A stretch of 64,000 bases of DNA. Origin: Pseudomonas taetrolens. Its GTDB lineage: Bacteria > Pseudomonadota > Gammaproteobacteria > Pseudomonadales > Pseudomonadaceae. The notes beneath the pieces were generated by a model. It was not told the DNA's origin, ran no database searches, and saw nothing but the letters and a program-made list of their open reading frames with translations. Below are positions 1 through 7,599 of the stretch, piece after piece; the stretch's first letter is position 1; each line of letters starts with the position of its first letter. The position numbers and the translations under genes were made by a program. Location: NCBI RefSeq assembly GCF_900475285.1, contig NZ_LS483370.1, forward strand, positions 4,478,001-4,542,000. Reading direction: 5' to 3'.

Positions 1-189
1 TCCTGGGCGCTGCAATCGGCGTTGATCACCCTGCACGATGCCGCGAAAAAAGTCGGCGCCAACGCCGTGACCAACATCGCCAGCTTCTACAAACGCAACG
101 AGCGCAAAGACCCGAAAACCTACGAATGCCATGCCGGCGCCGTGATCGCGGGCGTGGCGTTGAAAGGAGATTTGTCGAAGGTGAACTGA
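1..189 (+). CDS. C-terminal fragment of a small conserved secreted-type protein
   Basis: An open frame enters from the left edge and ends at a TGA at 187-189, giving the last 62 residues of a protein. The fragment contains an alternating small-residue/beta pattern with the segments NAVTNIASFYKRNE and CHAGAVIAGVALKGDL. This resembles small Pseudomonas proteins that are often mislabelled 'excinuclease ATPase subunit', which have a signal peptide and a YbjQ-like fold. The start is outside the window, so the function cannot be settled. A strong terminator follows about 28 bp after the stop, which fits a real gene end. The family assignment is from memory and is tentative. Confidence 0.6.
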   Translation, partial: SWALQSALITLHDAAKKVGANAVTNIASFYKRNERKDPKTYECHAGAVIAGVALKGDLSKVN

Positions 190-216
190 AGGCTGCTGAA
201 CAGCGGCTCCAGACAT

Positions 217-246
217 GAAAAAGGCGCCTTTCGGCGCCTTTTTTTG
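217..246 (+). terminator. Rho-independent terminator after the partial CDS
   Basis: A nine-base stem AAAGGCGCC / GGCGCCTTT with a TTTC-type loop is flanked by A residues on the left and a run of T residues on the right. It lies 28 bp after the stop codon of the first CDS. Confidence 0.9.
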
Positions 247-283
247 CAAACAGACGGACCTGTTGGCGGGTTGCCCAGGATCC

Positions 284-388
284 TTGTAGGAGCAAGCTTG
301 CTCGCGATAGTTGCAAAACCGCTGTGGTGATCCAGCAAACACACGCGTTATCGTTAACGAGCATCGCGAGCAAGCTCGCTCCTACAGG
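284..388. repeat. REP doublet (REPIN), family A
   Basis: Two inverted copies of a REP-type sequence (TGTAGGAGCAAGCTTGCTCG at 285-304 and its reverse-oriented relative at 363-388) flank a spacer of about 55 bp. Each copy also carries its own short palindrome, GAGCAAGCTTGCTC-like. This is the typical Pseudomonas REPIN layout. Related elements occur at 39836-39925, 47538-47585, 59261-59292 and 62102-62165. Confidence 0.85.
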
Positions 389-579
389 TTTTTTGCACGT
401 CGGCCGTGCATAAGACGGCCCTGCGCAAGAGCACTCCCTTTCATTCGCAGGACGATTCCTAGAGAATCCTTGGGCCTTGCGCCTGTCTCTTTCGATCGCT
501 AGCCTCCGTTTCGTCATCCCCCAGGGTGACCGGACGTGCAAGTCCGTTAGACATAGTGCTGCAGCATCAGCCCGATTTA

Positions 580-656
580 TGGCGGCTGCGCGTGGGAGGC
601 TTTCGAGCCTGCCGAGTTCTATGTCCTCGGTCTTGCACACCCACGTACAGCTGCCA
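580..656 (+). ncRNA. Candidate structured RNA leader (three-way junction)
   Basis: The RNA can fold into a closed three-way junction. The outer stem pairs 580-588 with 648-656 and 591-596 (CGTGGG) with 640-645 (CCCACG). Inside it are two hairpins: AGGC-TTTCGA-GCCT (597-610) and GCCGAG-nine-base loop-CTCGGT (611-631). It sits 56 bp upstream of the small ORF starting at 713. The pairing is seen directly. I recall similar 'GGGAGGCTTTCGAGCCT' leaders before small DUF3077/DUF6124-type genes in other Pseudomonas genomes, but cannot check this. It could be a cis-regulatory leader or an independent small RNA. Confidence 0.55.
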
Positions 657-712
657 CCCTCTTGTGTGCAAGCAAATGGTGAGCACTCCAAATTGACGTA
701 GAGAGCTAAACC

Positions 713-859
713 ATGACCCACACACCCGAATACGAAGAAACCCTCGAACACACCCATGAACTGCTGCGTTGCGCCCTCGCGACGGCCTCATCGGCCGATA
801 ATCTGCAGGGCCTGAACCGCGATGTGGCACTGGCTGTGGATAAGTTACTGCCGGGGTAA
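713..859 (+). CDS. 48-residue Pseudomonas small protein (DUF3077/DUF6124-like)
   Basis: ATG at 713 opens a 48-residue frame ending at TAA 857-859. A purine-rich GTAGAGAG sequence 8-15 bases upstream may serve as ribosome binding site. The product is helical and acidic, with a TLEHTHELLRCALATASSA segment and a C-terminal NRDVALAVDKLLPG segment. This resembles the helical repeat of small Pseudomonas DUF3077/DUF6124 proteins, whose function is unknown to me. A folded RNA-like leader lies just upstream, which is the main reason to believe the ORF is expressed. The family assignment is from memory. Confidence 0.55.
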   Translation: MTHTPEYEETLEHTHELLRCALATASSADNLQGLNRDVALAVDKLLPG

Positions 860-981
860 TCAATCCGGCCCGCTGCCGCTCGTTTGCCGTCCCCCCTCTG
901 CCGCAGCGCACGAGTGGAACGAGGCCGCGTCCGGCGGCCTAGCCGTCGCAAAACGTCACACGAAAAACCACTCCCGGTGTT

Positions 982-1884
982 TCAAGGTGAGGGCTGTACC
1001 GTCTTGCGCGTCAGCAGTTGCGCAAACGTATTCGCCATGGGAGATGGCGTGCCCTTGCGTTGCACCAGCCACACTGCCGTGTTGGCATCCGGGTCCAGCA
1101 ACGGCCGGTAGACCACCCCTTTGATTCGCATGTGCTGGAACGAGGCCGGCAGTACCGACACGCCCAAGCCCGCCGAGACCAGGCCGATGATGGTCATGGC
1201 TTCACCGGCTTCCTGTGAGAAGTGCGGGCTGAAACCGGCTTGCCGCGCCAGGCTGAGCAACTGTGCGTATAACCCGCTGCCATAGCTGCGCGGGAAGAAA
1301 ACAAAGGGTTCGTTCGCCAGTGCCGCCAGGTGCAGGCCGTGCTCGCTGCCTTCGGCCAATGGATGGTCGGCACGAATGACCGCCACCAGGGGCTCACGAA
1401 ACAATTCCACCGCACTCAATGATTCGGGCAACACCAACGGACGCATCATGCCAACTTCGATGGACTCGTCCACCAGCGCTTCGGCCACTTCGCGGCTGCT
1501 CATCTCCTGCAGGTTCAGGTGTACGGCCGGGAAGGCCTGGCGAAATGAAAAAATAGCCTGGGGAATACTCGAACTGAACGGCGCCGAAGAGGTAAACCCG
1601 ATCTTCAGTTCACCCAGCTCACCCAACTGCGCACGCCGGGCCACATCAGCCGCTTTGTCGACCTGAGCCAGTACCCGTCGCGCCTCTTCCAGAAACAATC
1701 GCCCGGCTTCGCTCAGCTCAACCCGACGGTTGGTCCGATCAAACAGCCGCGCCCCCAGTTCTTGCTCCAGCGCCTGGATTTGCTGACTTAAAGGTGGTTG
1801 CGAAATGCCCAGCACCTGGGCTGCACGGCCGAAGTGCAGCTCTTCGGCGACGGCAATGAAGTAGCGCAAATGACGCAATTCCAT
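982..1884 (-). CDS. LysR-family transcriptional regulator (YnfL-like)
   Basis: A 300-residue LysR-type regulator. Residues 1-60 form the winged helix-turn-helix (MELRHLRYFIAVAEELHF..., with AAQVLGISQPPLSQQIQALE as recognition region). Residues 90-300 form the periplasmic-binding-protein-like effector domain, starting ELKIGFTSSAPFS and including a VSAGLGVSVLPAS segment. It is transcribed divergently from an MFS exporter, with about 119 bp between starts, the classic arrangement in which a LysR protein controls its neighbour and itself. The pair matches the E. coli ynfL/ynfM arrangement, which is the basis of the YnfL-like call. The inducing ligand cannot be read from sequence. Confidence 0.9.
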   Translation of the reverse strand: MELRHLRYFIAVAEELHFGRAAQVLGISQPPLSQQIQALEQELGARLFDRTNRRVELSEAGRLFLEEARRVLAQVDKAADVARRAQLGELGELKIGFTSSAPFSSSIPQAIFSFRQAFPAVHLNLQEMSSREVAEALVDESIEVGMMRPLVLPESLSAVELFREPLVAVIRADHPLAEGSEHGLHLAALANEPFVFFPRSYGSGLYAQLLSLARQAGFSPHFSQEAGEAMTIIGLVSAGLGVSVLPASFQHMRIKGVVYRPLLDPDANTAVWLVQRKGTPSPMANTFAQLLTRKTVQPSP

Positions 1885-2003
1885 GAAGGCTCCATTGAGT
1901 CGTATAACCTATCAAACAGGTCGAACAATATATTGGAAAGAATCGTTAGTGGCCTATATTCTTTTGTCATTGCCGTTCGGCTTTGCGCTCTTTTGAGGTC
2001 CCC

Positions 2004-3284
2004 GTGAAAACTGCTGTCGCTCCACTCGCCCACGACATTCCACCTCCCGTCCCGGGTGATGCAGTCGCCCCGTTGAATGACGTGTTTATCGAAAAAGGCA
2101 CACCGCTTTTTATGCGCACGGTGCTGGCCCTGTTCTCGGGTGGATTTGCAACCTTTGCCCTGCTGTATTGCGTACAACCGATGATGCCGTTGCTGTCCCA
2201 CGAGTACGGGATCAACGCGGCGCAGAGCAGCCTGATTTTGTCCGTGGCGACCGCCATGCTGGCCGTTGGCTTGTTGATTACCGGCCCCATTTCCGATGCC
2301 TTCGGTCGCAAACCGGTGATGGTGTTTGCGCTGTTTTCGGCAGCCGGCTTTACCCTGCTCAGTTCGCTGATGCCAAGCTGGGAAGGCGTGCTGCTCACGC
2401 GCGCACTCGTGGGGCTGTCGCTGAGCGGCCTGGCCGCAGTGGCCATGACCTATCTGAGTGAAGAAATTCACCCCCAGCACATTGGCCTGGCGATGGGGCT
2501 CTATATCGGCGGCAATGCCATCGGCGGCATGAGCGGGCGACTGATCAGCGGTGTATTGATCGACTTCGTGAGCTGGCACACGGCGATGCTGGTCATCGGC
2601 GGGTTAGCGCTGGTGGCGGCACTGGTCTTTGTGAAAATCCTGCCTGAGTCGCGCAACTTCCGCCCCCGCTCCATCAACCCGCGCAGTTTGCTGGACGGCT
2701 TCACCGTGCATTTTCGCGATGCCGGGTTGCCCTGGCTGTTTCTCGAAGCGTTCTTGCTGATGGGCAGTTTTGTGACGCTGTTCAACTACATCGGTTATCG
2801 CCTGCTGGCTGACCCGTACAACATGAGCCAGGCGTTGGTGGGCCTGTTGTCTGTGGTGTATCTGTCGGGGATCTACAGCTCGGCGCAAATCGGCGCACTG
2901 GCCGACAGACTCGGCCGACGCCGGGTGCTGTGGGCGGTGATCGTGCTGATGCTGGTCGGGATCGCACTGACCATGCTCGAGCCCATCGCCTGCGTGATGA
3001 TCGGCATGTTGCTGTTCACCTTTGGTTTCTTCGGCGCCCACTCGGTGGCCAGCAGCTGGATCGGTCGTCGCGCTCTCAAAGCCAAGGGCCAGGCCTCGTC
3101 GCTGTACCTGTTCAGTTATTACGCCGGGTCGAGCATCGCCGGTACGCTGGGCGGGGTGTTCTGGCATTACGCGGGCTGGAACGGCATCGGTACGTTTATT
3201 GGCGGGTTACTGGTGATCGCCTTGCTGGTGGCGTTGCACTTGGCCAAATTGCCGGTGCTGCCGGGCAATGCCAGAAACCCGTGA
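2004..3284 (+). CDS. MFS transporter, YnfM-like
   Basis: A 12-helix major facilitator of 426 residues if started at GTG 2004. That start is preceded by TGAGGT four bases upstream; a TTG at 1983 would add seven residues without a better ribosome site. The loop between TM2 and TM3 carries the MFS signature GPISDAFGRKPVM and the second half repeats it as GALADRLGRRRVL. A long hydrophilic N-terminus (about 40 residues) precedes TM1. The family contains YnfM-type putative exporters with unassigned substrates. The divergent LysR gene is the likely regulator. The 3' end faces gspM, with only about 40 bp and no obvious terminator between them. Confidence 0.88.
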   Translation: MKTAVAPLAHDIPPPVPGDAVAPLNDVFIEKGTPLFMRTVLALFSGGFATFALLYCVQPMMPLLSHEYGINAAQSSLILSVATAMLAVGLLITGPISDAFGRKPVMVFALFSAAGFTLLSSLMPSWEGVLLTRALVGLSLSGLAAVAMTYLSEEIHPQHIGLAMGLYIGGNAIGGMSGRLISGVLIDFVSWHTAMLVIGGLALVAALVFVKILPESRNFRPRSINPRSLLDGFTVHFRDAGLPWLFLEAFLLMGSFVTLFNYIGYRLLADPYNMSQALVGLLSVVYLSGIYSSAQIGALADRLGRRRVLWAVIVLMLVGIALTMLEPIACVMIGMLLFTFGFFGAHSVASSWIGRRALKAKGQASSLYLFSYYAGSSIAGTLGGVFWHYAGWNGIGTFIGGLLVIALLVALHLAKLPVLPGNARNP

Positions 3285-3325
3285 ACCTGGTCACTGAATG
3301 CCCGGCAGGAACACACGTACGCGGG

Positions 3326-3784
3326 TTATTCCACGGTATTGACCAGTAGCCGGGCCTCAAGGCTCTGGTCATGCTTTTCCAGGCTCAAGGTTTCGAACTG
3401 CGCCCCTTCCCGCTCGCTGCGCGCAAGCCAGTTCAAGAGCGTCAGCGCATCGCCTTTCAAGGTGATGCGCAACACCTCGGCGTCCATTTCAAACTGTTGC
3501 ACATTCAACCCCGATTCAGCCGCGCTTTCACTGAGCCGGATCGACAAGGGTTGATCGAAGACCTTGACCGCGGACGTGGGTTTGGCCTGCTGCACTTCAG
3601 CCGCCTGCTGCAGGGTTTTCGTGTAGAGCACTTGAGCCGCCGCCAGGCGTTGTTGCGCGGGCAGCCAAAGACCGTACACGCTGAACACACCCAGCAGGAA
3701 CACCGCCAGCACCCGGCACAAGGTCCGGTCCCGCGGTGGAAGATGCTGCCAACGATCACGCAACACACTTGAACGGGCTTTCAT
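3326..3784 (-). CDS. gspM: Type II secretion inner-membrane protein GspM
   Basis: A 152-residue bitopic protein, last gene of the gspC-M operon. A short cytoplasmic N-terminus is followed by one membrane segment at about residues 24-45 (RVLAVFLLGVFSVYGLWLPA). The periplasmic part has a ferredoxin-like fold pattern typical of GspM/XcpZ (…LLNWLARSEREGAQFETLSLEK…). GspM partners GspL in the inner-membrane platform. Its start overlaps the gspL stop by four bases (ATGA), indicating translational coupling. No gspN follows; the next gene is the convergent MFS gene. Confidence 0.9.
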   Translation of the reverse strand: MKARSSVLRDRWQHLPPRDRTLCRVLAVFLLGVFSVYGLWLPAQQRLAAAQVLYTKTLQQAAEVQQAKPTSAVKVFDQPLSIRLSESAAESGLNVQQFEMDAEVLRITLKGDALTLLNWLARSEREGAQFETLSLEKHDQSLEARLLVNTVE

Positions 3785-4896
3785 GCGGCGTCCTCCAGGG
3801 TGAGGATGACCTGCACCCGGTTACCTTGTTGGCGGGCGTTGCCCAGGGTGATCGGCAGTCCGCTTTGCACACCTTGCGCACGCAGCTGTTCCAGTTCTGC
3901 GAAGCTGCCCGCCGTGATGCTCAGCGCCCAGCCCGTATCGGCTCGCCACTCCATGCGTTGCACTTCGACACTGCTGGCACCAATCACCCGCTCGGTGAGC
4001 TGGACCAACCGGGCCATGTGACCGCTTTGCGGGTCGGCGCCCCGCTGTTGCAGAGCCTTGAGTTGCGCCGACAGATCAACAATGCGCGTTTGCCCGGGAT
4101 ACAGGGCGTGGAATCGCTGTTCGCTCAAGGCATACAGGCGCGCCGCTTCCCCTTCAAGAAAACTGCTGCGCACGTGGGTAAACCCCAGCGCCAGGATACC
4201 CATCAGCAACACCACAGCGCTGACTGAACGCCACGGCCACACCGGCGTCATGCGCTGGAACTCGCCCTGCAGCAAGTTGATGGCATTGCCTGGCTGACGG
4301 TTCAGCAGGCTGTCGAGACCGGTATCGGTATCAAGCGCCAGCTCGGTCAACGTGGCACCCAGCCCGCCTTCGAGCGCCTCCAGGGCCGGGGCCGACAACG
4401 CCAGCCTTGCCTCCAGCGCTCCGCCCACGATCCAGCGTCCATCCCACCAGGCTCTGCAGGGCCGATCTGTCGGCAACAGATCGGCATCGACCTGCACACT
4501 GACGATATTCAAGCCACAGGCCTGTAACTGCGCCAGCAAGGACTTGAAGCGCTGCCGGTCAATGATCAGCAATGGATAGCGCTGCTGAGCGTCTGCTGGC
4601 CCGACAGCAATATGCAAGTCTTCCAGGTCGTCGGCCAGTTGGTCCTCGACAGCAAATGCCAAGGCCTGGACGCCAGGCCGACGTTTGTTCGGCCAAGGCT
4701 CAGTGAGCAGCCAGCTGCACATTTCCATGGGCAGGATGAGGTTCACTGCATTGAGTTTGAACGCTTCGGCGGCAGCGCCTGGGAGGCCACGACACACCGC
4801 CGTGTCGTCCTGCCAGAAGTAGACCGGGGCGTGATCAAAGTCGGTTTCGCCGCTGCCGGCAAAGCCTTCAGCGGTGAGATAAAGCCAGCTGTTCAT
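3781..4896 (-). CDS. gspL: Type II secretion protein GspL
   Basis: A 371-residue protein with the GspL layout. It has a cytoplasmic actin-like domain (about 1-220) that docks the ATPase GspE, one membrane helix (about 225-245, WRSVSAVVLLMGILALGF), and a periplasmic ferredoxin-like domain that pairs with GspM. The start lies within the end of gspK (29-bp overlap), so the genes are coupled. Length and domain order match XcpY/GspL. Confidence 0.92.
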   Translation of the reverse strand: MNSWLYLTAEGFAGSGETDFDHAPVYFWQDDTAVCRGLPGAAAEAFKLNAVNLILPMEMCSWLLTEPWPNKRRPGVQALAFAVEDQLADDLEDLHIAVGPADAQQRYPLLIIDRQRFKSLLAQLQACGLNIVSVQVDADLLPTDRPCRAWWDGRWIVGGALEARLALSAPALEALEGGLGATLTELALDTDTGLDSLLNRQPGNAINLLQGEFQRMTPVWPWRSVSAVVLLMGILALGFTHVRSSFLEGEAARLYALSEQRFHALYPGQTRIVDLSAQLKALQQRGADPQSGHMARLVQLTERVIGASSVEVQRMEWRADTGWALSITAGSFAELEQLRAQGVQSGLPITLGNARQQGNRVQVILTLEDAA

Positions 4897-5755
4897 CAGA
4901 GGGATTCACTGTGTGTGTGGGCGCTAAAAAGCGCCGCTGCAAAAGGTGCCATTCGCCGGTTTTAAGGTGACGCGCCACATCACTTTCGAGACGCAAGCGG
5001 CTTTGTCCCAGGCGCACATGGGTGGTGATCCGAAACCATCTACTCTGGGTGCCCAGGCCGCTGGCGTGAACGCCGAGCCCCCTGAGCATCGGGGTAAAGG
5101 TGAAGTCTTCAATGTCGGCATACCCCTGCTGGGGGCGCTGGGCCACCAACCTTCGGGCCATGTCGGGGGTCACGCCTTCCAGCGTCGCGAGCAAGCCTGC
5201 GGAGGCGGTGTTGATGTTGAGTGCCGTGCCTTTGTCCAGCAGCGCGATCCAGGGCTGCATCCGTGAAAACCACAGCGCATCCACCCCTTCGACCTGACGC
5301 AACTGACTGATGTCACTCAAGCTCAGGCCCTGGAGCGCGCTGGCATCCAGCAAAGGAACCTTGAGCCCGGTTTGCAACTGCAACCAGCGCTGCGCCACGA
5401 CCTTGTCGACCGGCCCTTTGGTGAGCAAGGCCGCCACATTGAAACGCCCCGCCAGGTCTTCAATCTCGACCTCGATGCGGCCGTTGTCGATCGGCATGTC
5501 CGGCTGCTCTTTGGCCCAGCTCTGACCGGCGGCGACAACCCCCTTGGGGTCGGGCAAATGCTCGCGCAACCGCTGCCGTGCCCAGGCTTCGCCGGCAAAG
5601 CCCAATTGACGCAACTGCAACTGATGAAGCTGCTGGGCATTGCTGTGAAGTGACAGGCGCTGGCTGCGCAACATGCCGGCGGTTATCAACAGCGCCAGGC
5701 TCATCACCAGCAACACGGTAATCAGGGCAATGCCTTGTTGGTCACGGCGCATCAT
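4868..5755 (-). CDS. gspK: Type II secretion minor pseudopilin GspK
   Basis: A 295-residue minor pseudopilin. The start at 5755 (MMRRDQQG) overlaps the gspJ stop as ATGATG. A longer in-frame extension upstream lies inside gspJ and is unlikely to be used. The class III leader ends at G|IALITVLLVM. Glu5 of the mature protein is absent, which is normal for GspK, the tip subunit. The large C-terminal domain contains GspK-type helical repeats (LLDASALQGLSLSDISQLRQVEG, LNINTASAGLLATLEGV). GspK caps the pseudopilus with GspI and GspJ. Processing would need a prepilin peptidase (PilD/GspO) encoded elsewhere. Confidence 0.92.
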   Translation of the reverse strand: MMRRDQQGIALITVLLVMSLALLITAGMLRSQRLSLHSNAQQLHQLQLRQLGFAGEAWARQRLREHLPDPKGVVAAGQSWAKEQPDMPIDNGRIEVEIEDLAGRFNVAALLTKGPVDKVVAQRWLQLQTGLKVPLLDASALQGLSLSDISQLRQVEGVDALWFSRMQPWIALLDKGTALNINTASAGLLATLEGVTPDMARRLVAQRPQQGYADIEDFTFTPMLRGLGVHASGLGTQSRWFRITTHVRLGQSRLRLESDVARHLKTGEWHLLQRRFLAPTHTVNPSDEQLALSHR

Positions 5756-6312
5756 TCGCCCTCCGCCAGCAACAGGACGCGCCGCACGTTCTCGAAGCGT
5801 CCCACCGACAGCTGGAGCTCCAGGGCGCGCGGGGCCTTGTTGCGCACACCCCCTGCGCCCGGCCACTCGCTGCGCCATCCGGTGTTGCTGTCGAACAGGC
5901 GCCAACTCACCTTGCGCACATCACTCAGCAGCTTTTGCTTTTGCAGCCCGGGTAAATCCAGGCCGCGGCTGTAACGCCAAAGCACGCCGTTTTCGAGCCG
6001 GTAGCTGATGTCTTGCAGCTCGCTGCGCGGTTGGCCCAACGGGTTTCGCCAGTTACCGCGACGCAGGTTGAGCTGGTTGGGGTAAAGCACCACACCCGGG
6101 TTGCGCCGCGAGGTCTGCACCTGCAACACATCGCGCTCGATCAATGCCACGGCCCGCTGCAAGCTGCGCAGTGATTGCTCATGGGCACTGCTGCTGCGTT
6201 CGGCCCGCACCACGCCATCAAACAGGCGCCAGCAGCCAATGCCCAGCAACGAGAAAATCGCGATGGCAATCACCAGTTCGAGCAAGGTAAAGCCTGCCTG
6301 TGGCTTATTCAT
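5752..6312 (-). CDS. gspJ: Type II secretion minor pseudopilin GspJ
   Basis: About 186 residues from ATG 6312 (MNKPQAG|FTLLELVIAIAIF); a start at 6324 is possible but extends into gspI. The type IV pilin-like leader is short, with Glu5 present after the Gly cleavage site. The remainder is the beta-rich GspJ domain (…VLYPNQLNLRRGNWRNPLGQ…). It forms the pseudopilus tip complex with GspI and GspK. It overlaps gspI by eight bases and gspK by four. Confidence 0.92.
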   Translation of the reverse strand: MNKPQAGFTLLELVIAIAIFSLLGIGCWRLFDGVVRAERSSSAHEQSLRSLQRAVALIERDVLQVQTSRRNPGVVLYPNQLNLRRGNWRNPLGQPRSELQDISYRLENGVLWRYSRGLDLPGLQKQKLLSDVRKVSWRLFDSNTGWRSEWPGAGGVRNKAPRALELQLSVGRFENVRRVLLLAEGE

Positions 6313-6673
6313 TTCGGGCCACAATCCACTGCGTGACTGACTGTACGGCCTGTTCGCTACCCGCCGGGCTGACCGTCAGTTCGACCCTCAGCAAGCCGCT
6401 GCCGGGTTCAGGCTCGATACGCTGCTCAATACGCCAATCGCGTTGCGCAAAGCTCACGGCGAGGGTCTTTCGCCCTTGAGCCACTGGCGGCGTTTGCAAC
6501 TGCAGTTCGCTGAGGTGGTTGTCGGCCAGCCACGCGGCGAACAACCGCGCCTCGACCCCCGCGCTCTGCCCCAGCACATAGCTGCTGGCAGACAGGACCG
6601 CCGCCGACAGCGTGGCGAACACCGCCAGCGCGATCATGACTTCGAGCAAGGTGAATCCTTTTTCAGCCTTCAC
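6305..6673 (-). CDS. gspI: Type II secretion minor pseudopilin GspI
   Basis: A 122-residue pseudopilin beginning MKAEKG|FTLLEVMIALAVF, with the prepilin cleavage glycine and Glu5. The C-terminal domain ends with a beta strand (LRVELTVSPAGSEQAVQSVTQW). GspI initiates assembly of the tip complex. The start overlaps the gspH stop by four bases. Confidence 0.92.
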   Translation of the reverse strand: MKAEKGFTLLEVMIALAVFATLSAAVLSASSYVLGQSAGVEARLFAAWLADNHLSELQLQTPPVAQGRKTLAVSFAQRDWRIEQRIEPEPGSGLLRVELTVSPAGSEQAVQSVTQWIVARNE

Positions 6674-7152
6674 AAAGGCACCTCGTTGTCATCGATCCGC
6701 GCCTCGCCGAGGCCATCGCTGACGATGCTGCGCCAGCGCAGCGGCGGGCTCTCGAAATGCAGGTCGAACGCAGTGTTCTCATCGCTGCTCATCCACAACA
6801 AGTGCGGGGTGTCCGAACCTGCGATCAGGGGCTGAGGTTGCCCTTCGAGTGTCAGGGCCAGCACCAGCCCTTCCGGCAGGTGAACTTTGGGCTCAATCGC
6901 TCGCCATTGCTCATCGTCAAAACGCATGAGCTGGTAGGCCCCGGGCTCCAGTCGCAGGCCATATTCCTGCCCCTCGAGCACGGCTTTTTCACGCAAACCG
7001 TGCATCACCGCGAGCAACACGTCCGCTTCCTGACGCGCTTGCCGGGCGTTGTTGTCGCCCAGGCTGATGTGCACCATAGAAGCCAGCACGCCGATCAGCA
7101 CAATGACCACCATCAGCTCGATCAAGGTAAAACCTGCTGCCGCGCGTCGCAT
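6670..7152 (-). CDS. gspH: Type II secretion minor pseudopilin GspH
   Basis: A 160-residue pseudopilin with leader MRRAAAG|FTLIELMVVIVLIGVL and Glu5. The soluble domain has the GspH pattern (…GLREKAVLEGQEYGLRLEPGAYQLMRF…). It sits between gspG and gspI with three bases to gspG. GspH links the tip complex to the GspG fibre. Confidence 0.92.
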   Translation of the reverse strand: MRRAAAGFTLIELMVVIVLIGVLASMVHISLGDNNARQARQEADVLLAVMHGLREKAVLEGQEYGLRLEPGAYQLMRFDDEQWRAIEPKVHLPEGLVLALTLEGQPQPLIAGSDTPHLLWMSSDENTAFDLHFESPPLRWRSIVSDGLGEARIDDNEVPL

Positions 7153-7155
7153 GCT

Positions 7156-7596
7156 TCAGTTGCTCCAGTTGCCGATATCGGCGGCATGCTCTTCACCCCC
7201 GGCCACACCGTCCGAGCCAAAGGAATAGAGGTCATAACCCGGCGAGCGGGTACCCGGGCTCAGGTACTGGTAAGGCGTGCCCCACGGGTCCAGCGGCATG
7301 CTTTTGAGATAGCCCTGCGGGTTCCAGTTTTTTGCCACCGGGGTACCGGACGGACGCTTGCTCAGCGCTTCAAGGCCCTGTTGGGTGGAGGGGTAGCTGA
7401 AGGTGTCGAGACGGTACATTTCAAGGGCCGTGGCAATCGCCTGAATGTCCGTGCGGGCAGCCGTCACTTTGGCCTGATCGGGGCGGCTCATGAACTGCGG
7501 CACCACGATTGCACCGAGCACACCGATAATGACCACGACCACCATGATTTCAATCAGGGTGAAACCGCGTTGAGAAGATTTTGAGGCAGTTTTCAT
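7156..7596 (-). CDS. gspG: Type II secretion major pseudopilin GspG
   Basis: A 146-residue major pseudopilin. The leader ends SSQRG|FTLIEIMVVVVIIGVLGA with Glu5. It carries the conserved GspG blocks DPWGTPYQYLSPG and YDLYSFGSDG, the latter part of the family's calcium-binding loop. It forms the pseudopilus shaft that pushes substrates through GspD. Four bases separate its start from the gspF stop. Confidence 0.95.
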   Translation of the reverse strand: MKTASKSSQRGFTLIEIMVVVVIIGVLGAIVVPQFMSRPDQAKVTAARTDIQAIATALEMYRLDTFSYPSTQQGLEALSKRPSGTPVAKNWNPQGYLKSMPLDPWGTPYQYLSPGTRSPGYDLYSFGSDGVAGGEEHAADIGNWSN

Positions 7597-7599
7597 AGG

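Noticed and set aside
4868..5755. Missing Glu5 in the GspK pseudopilin as a defect
   Set aside because: GspK proteins normally lack this residue.
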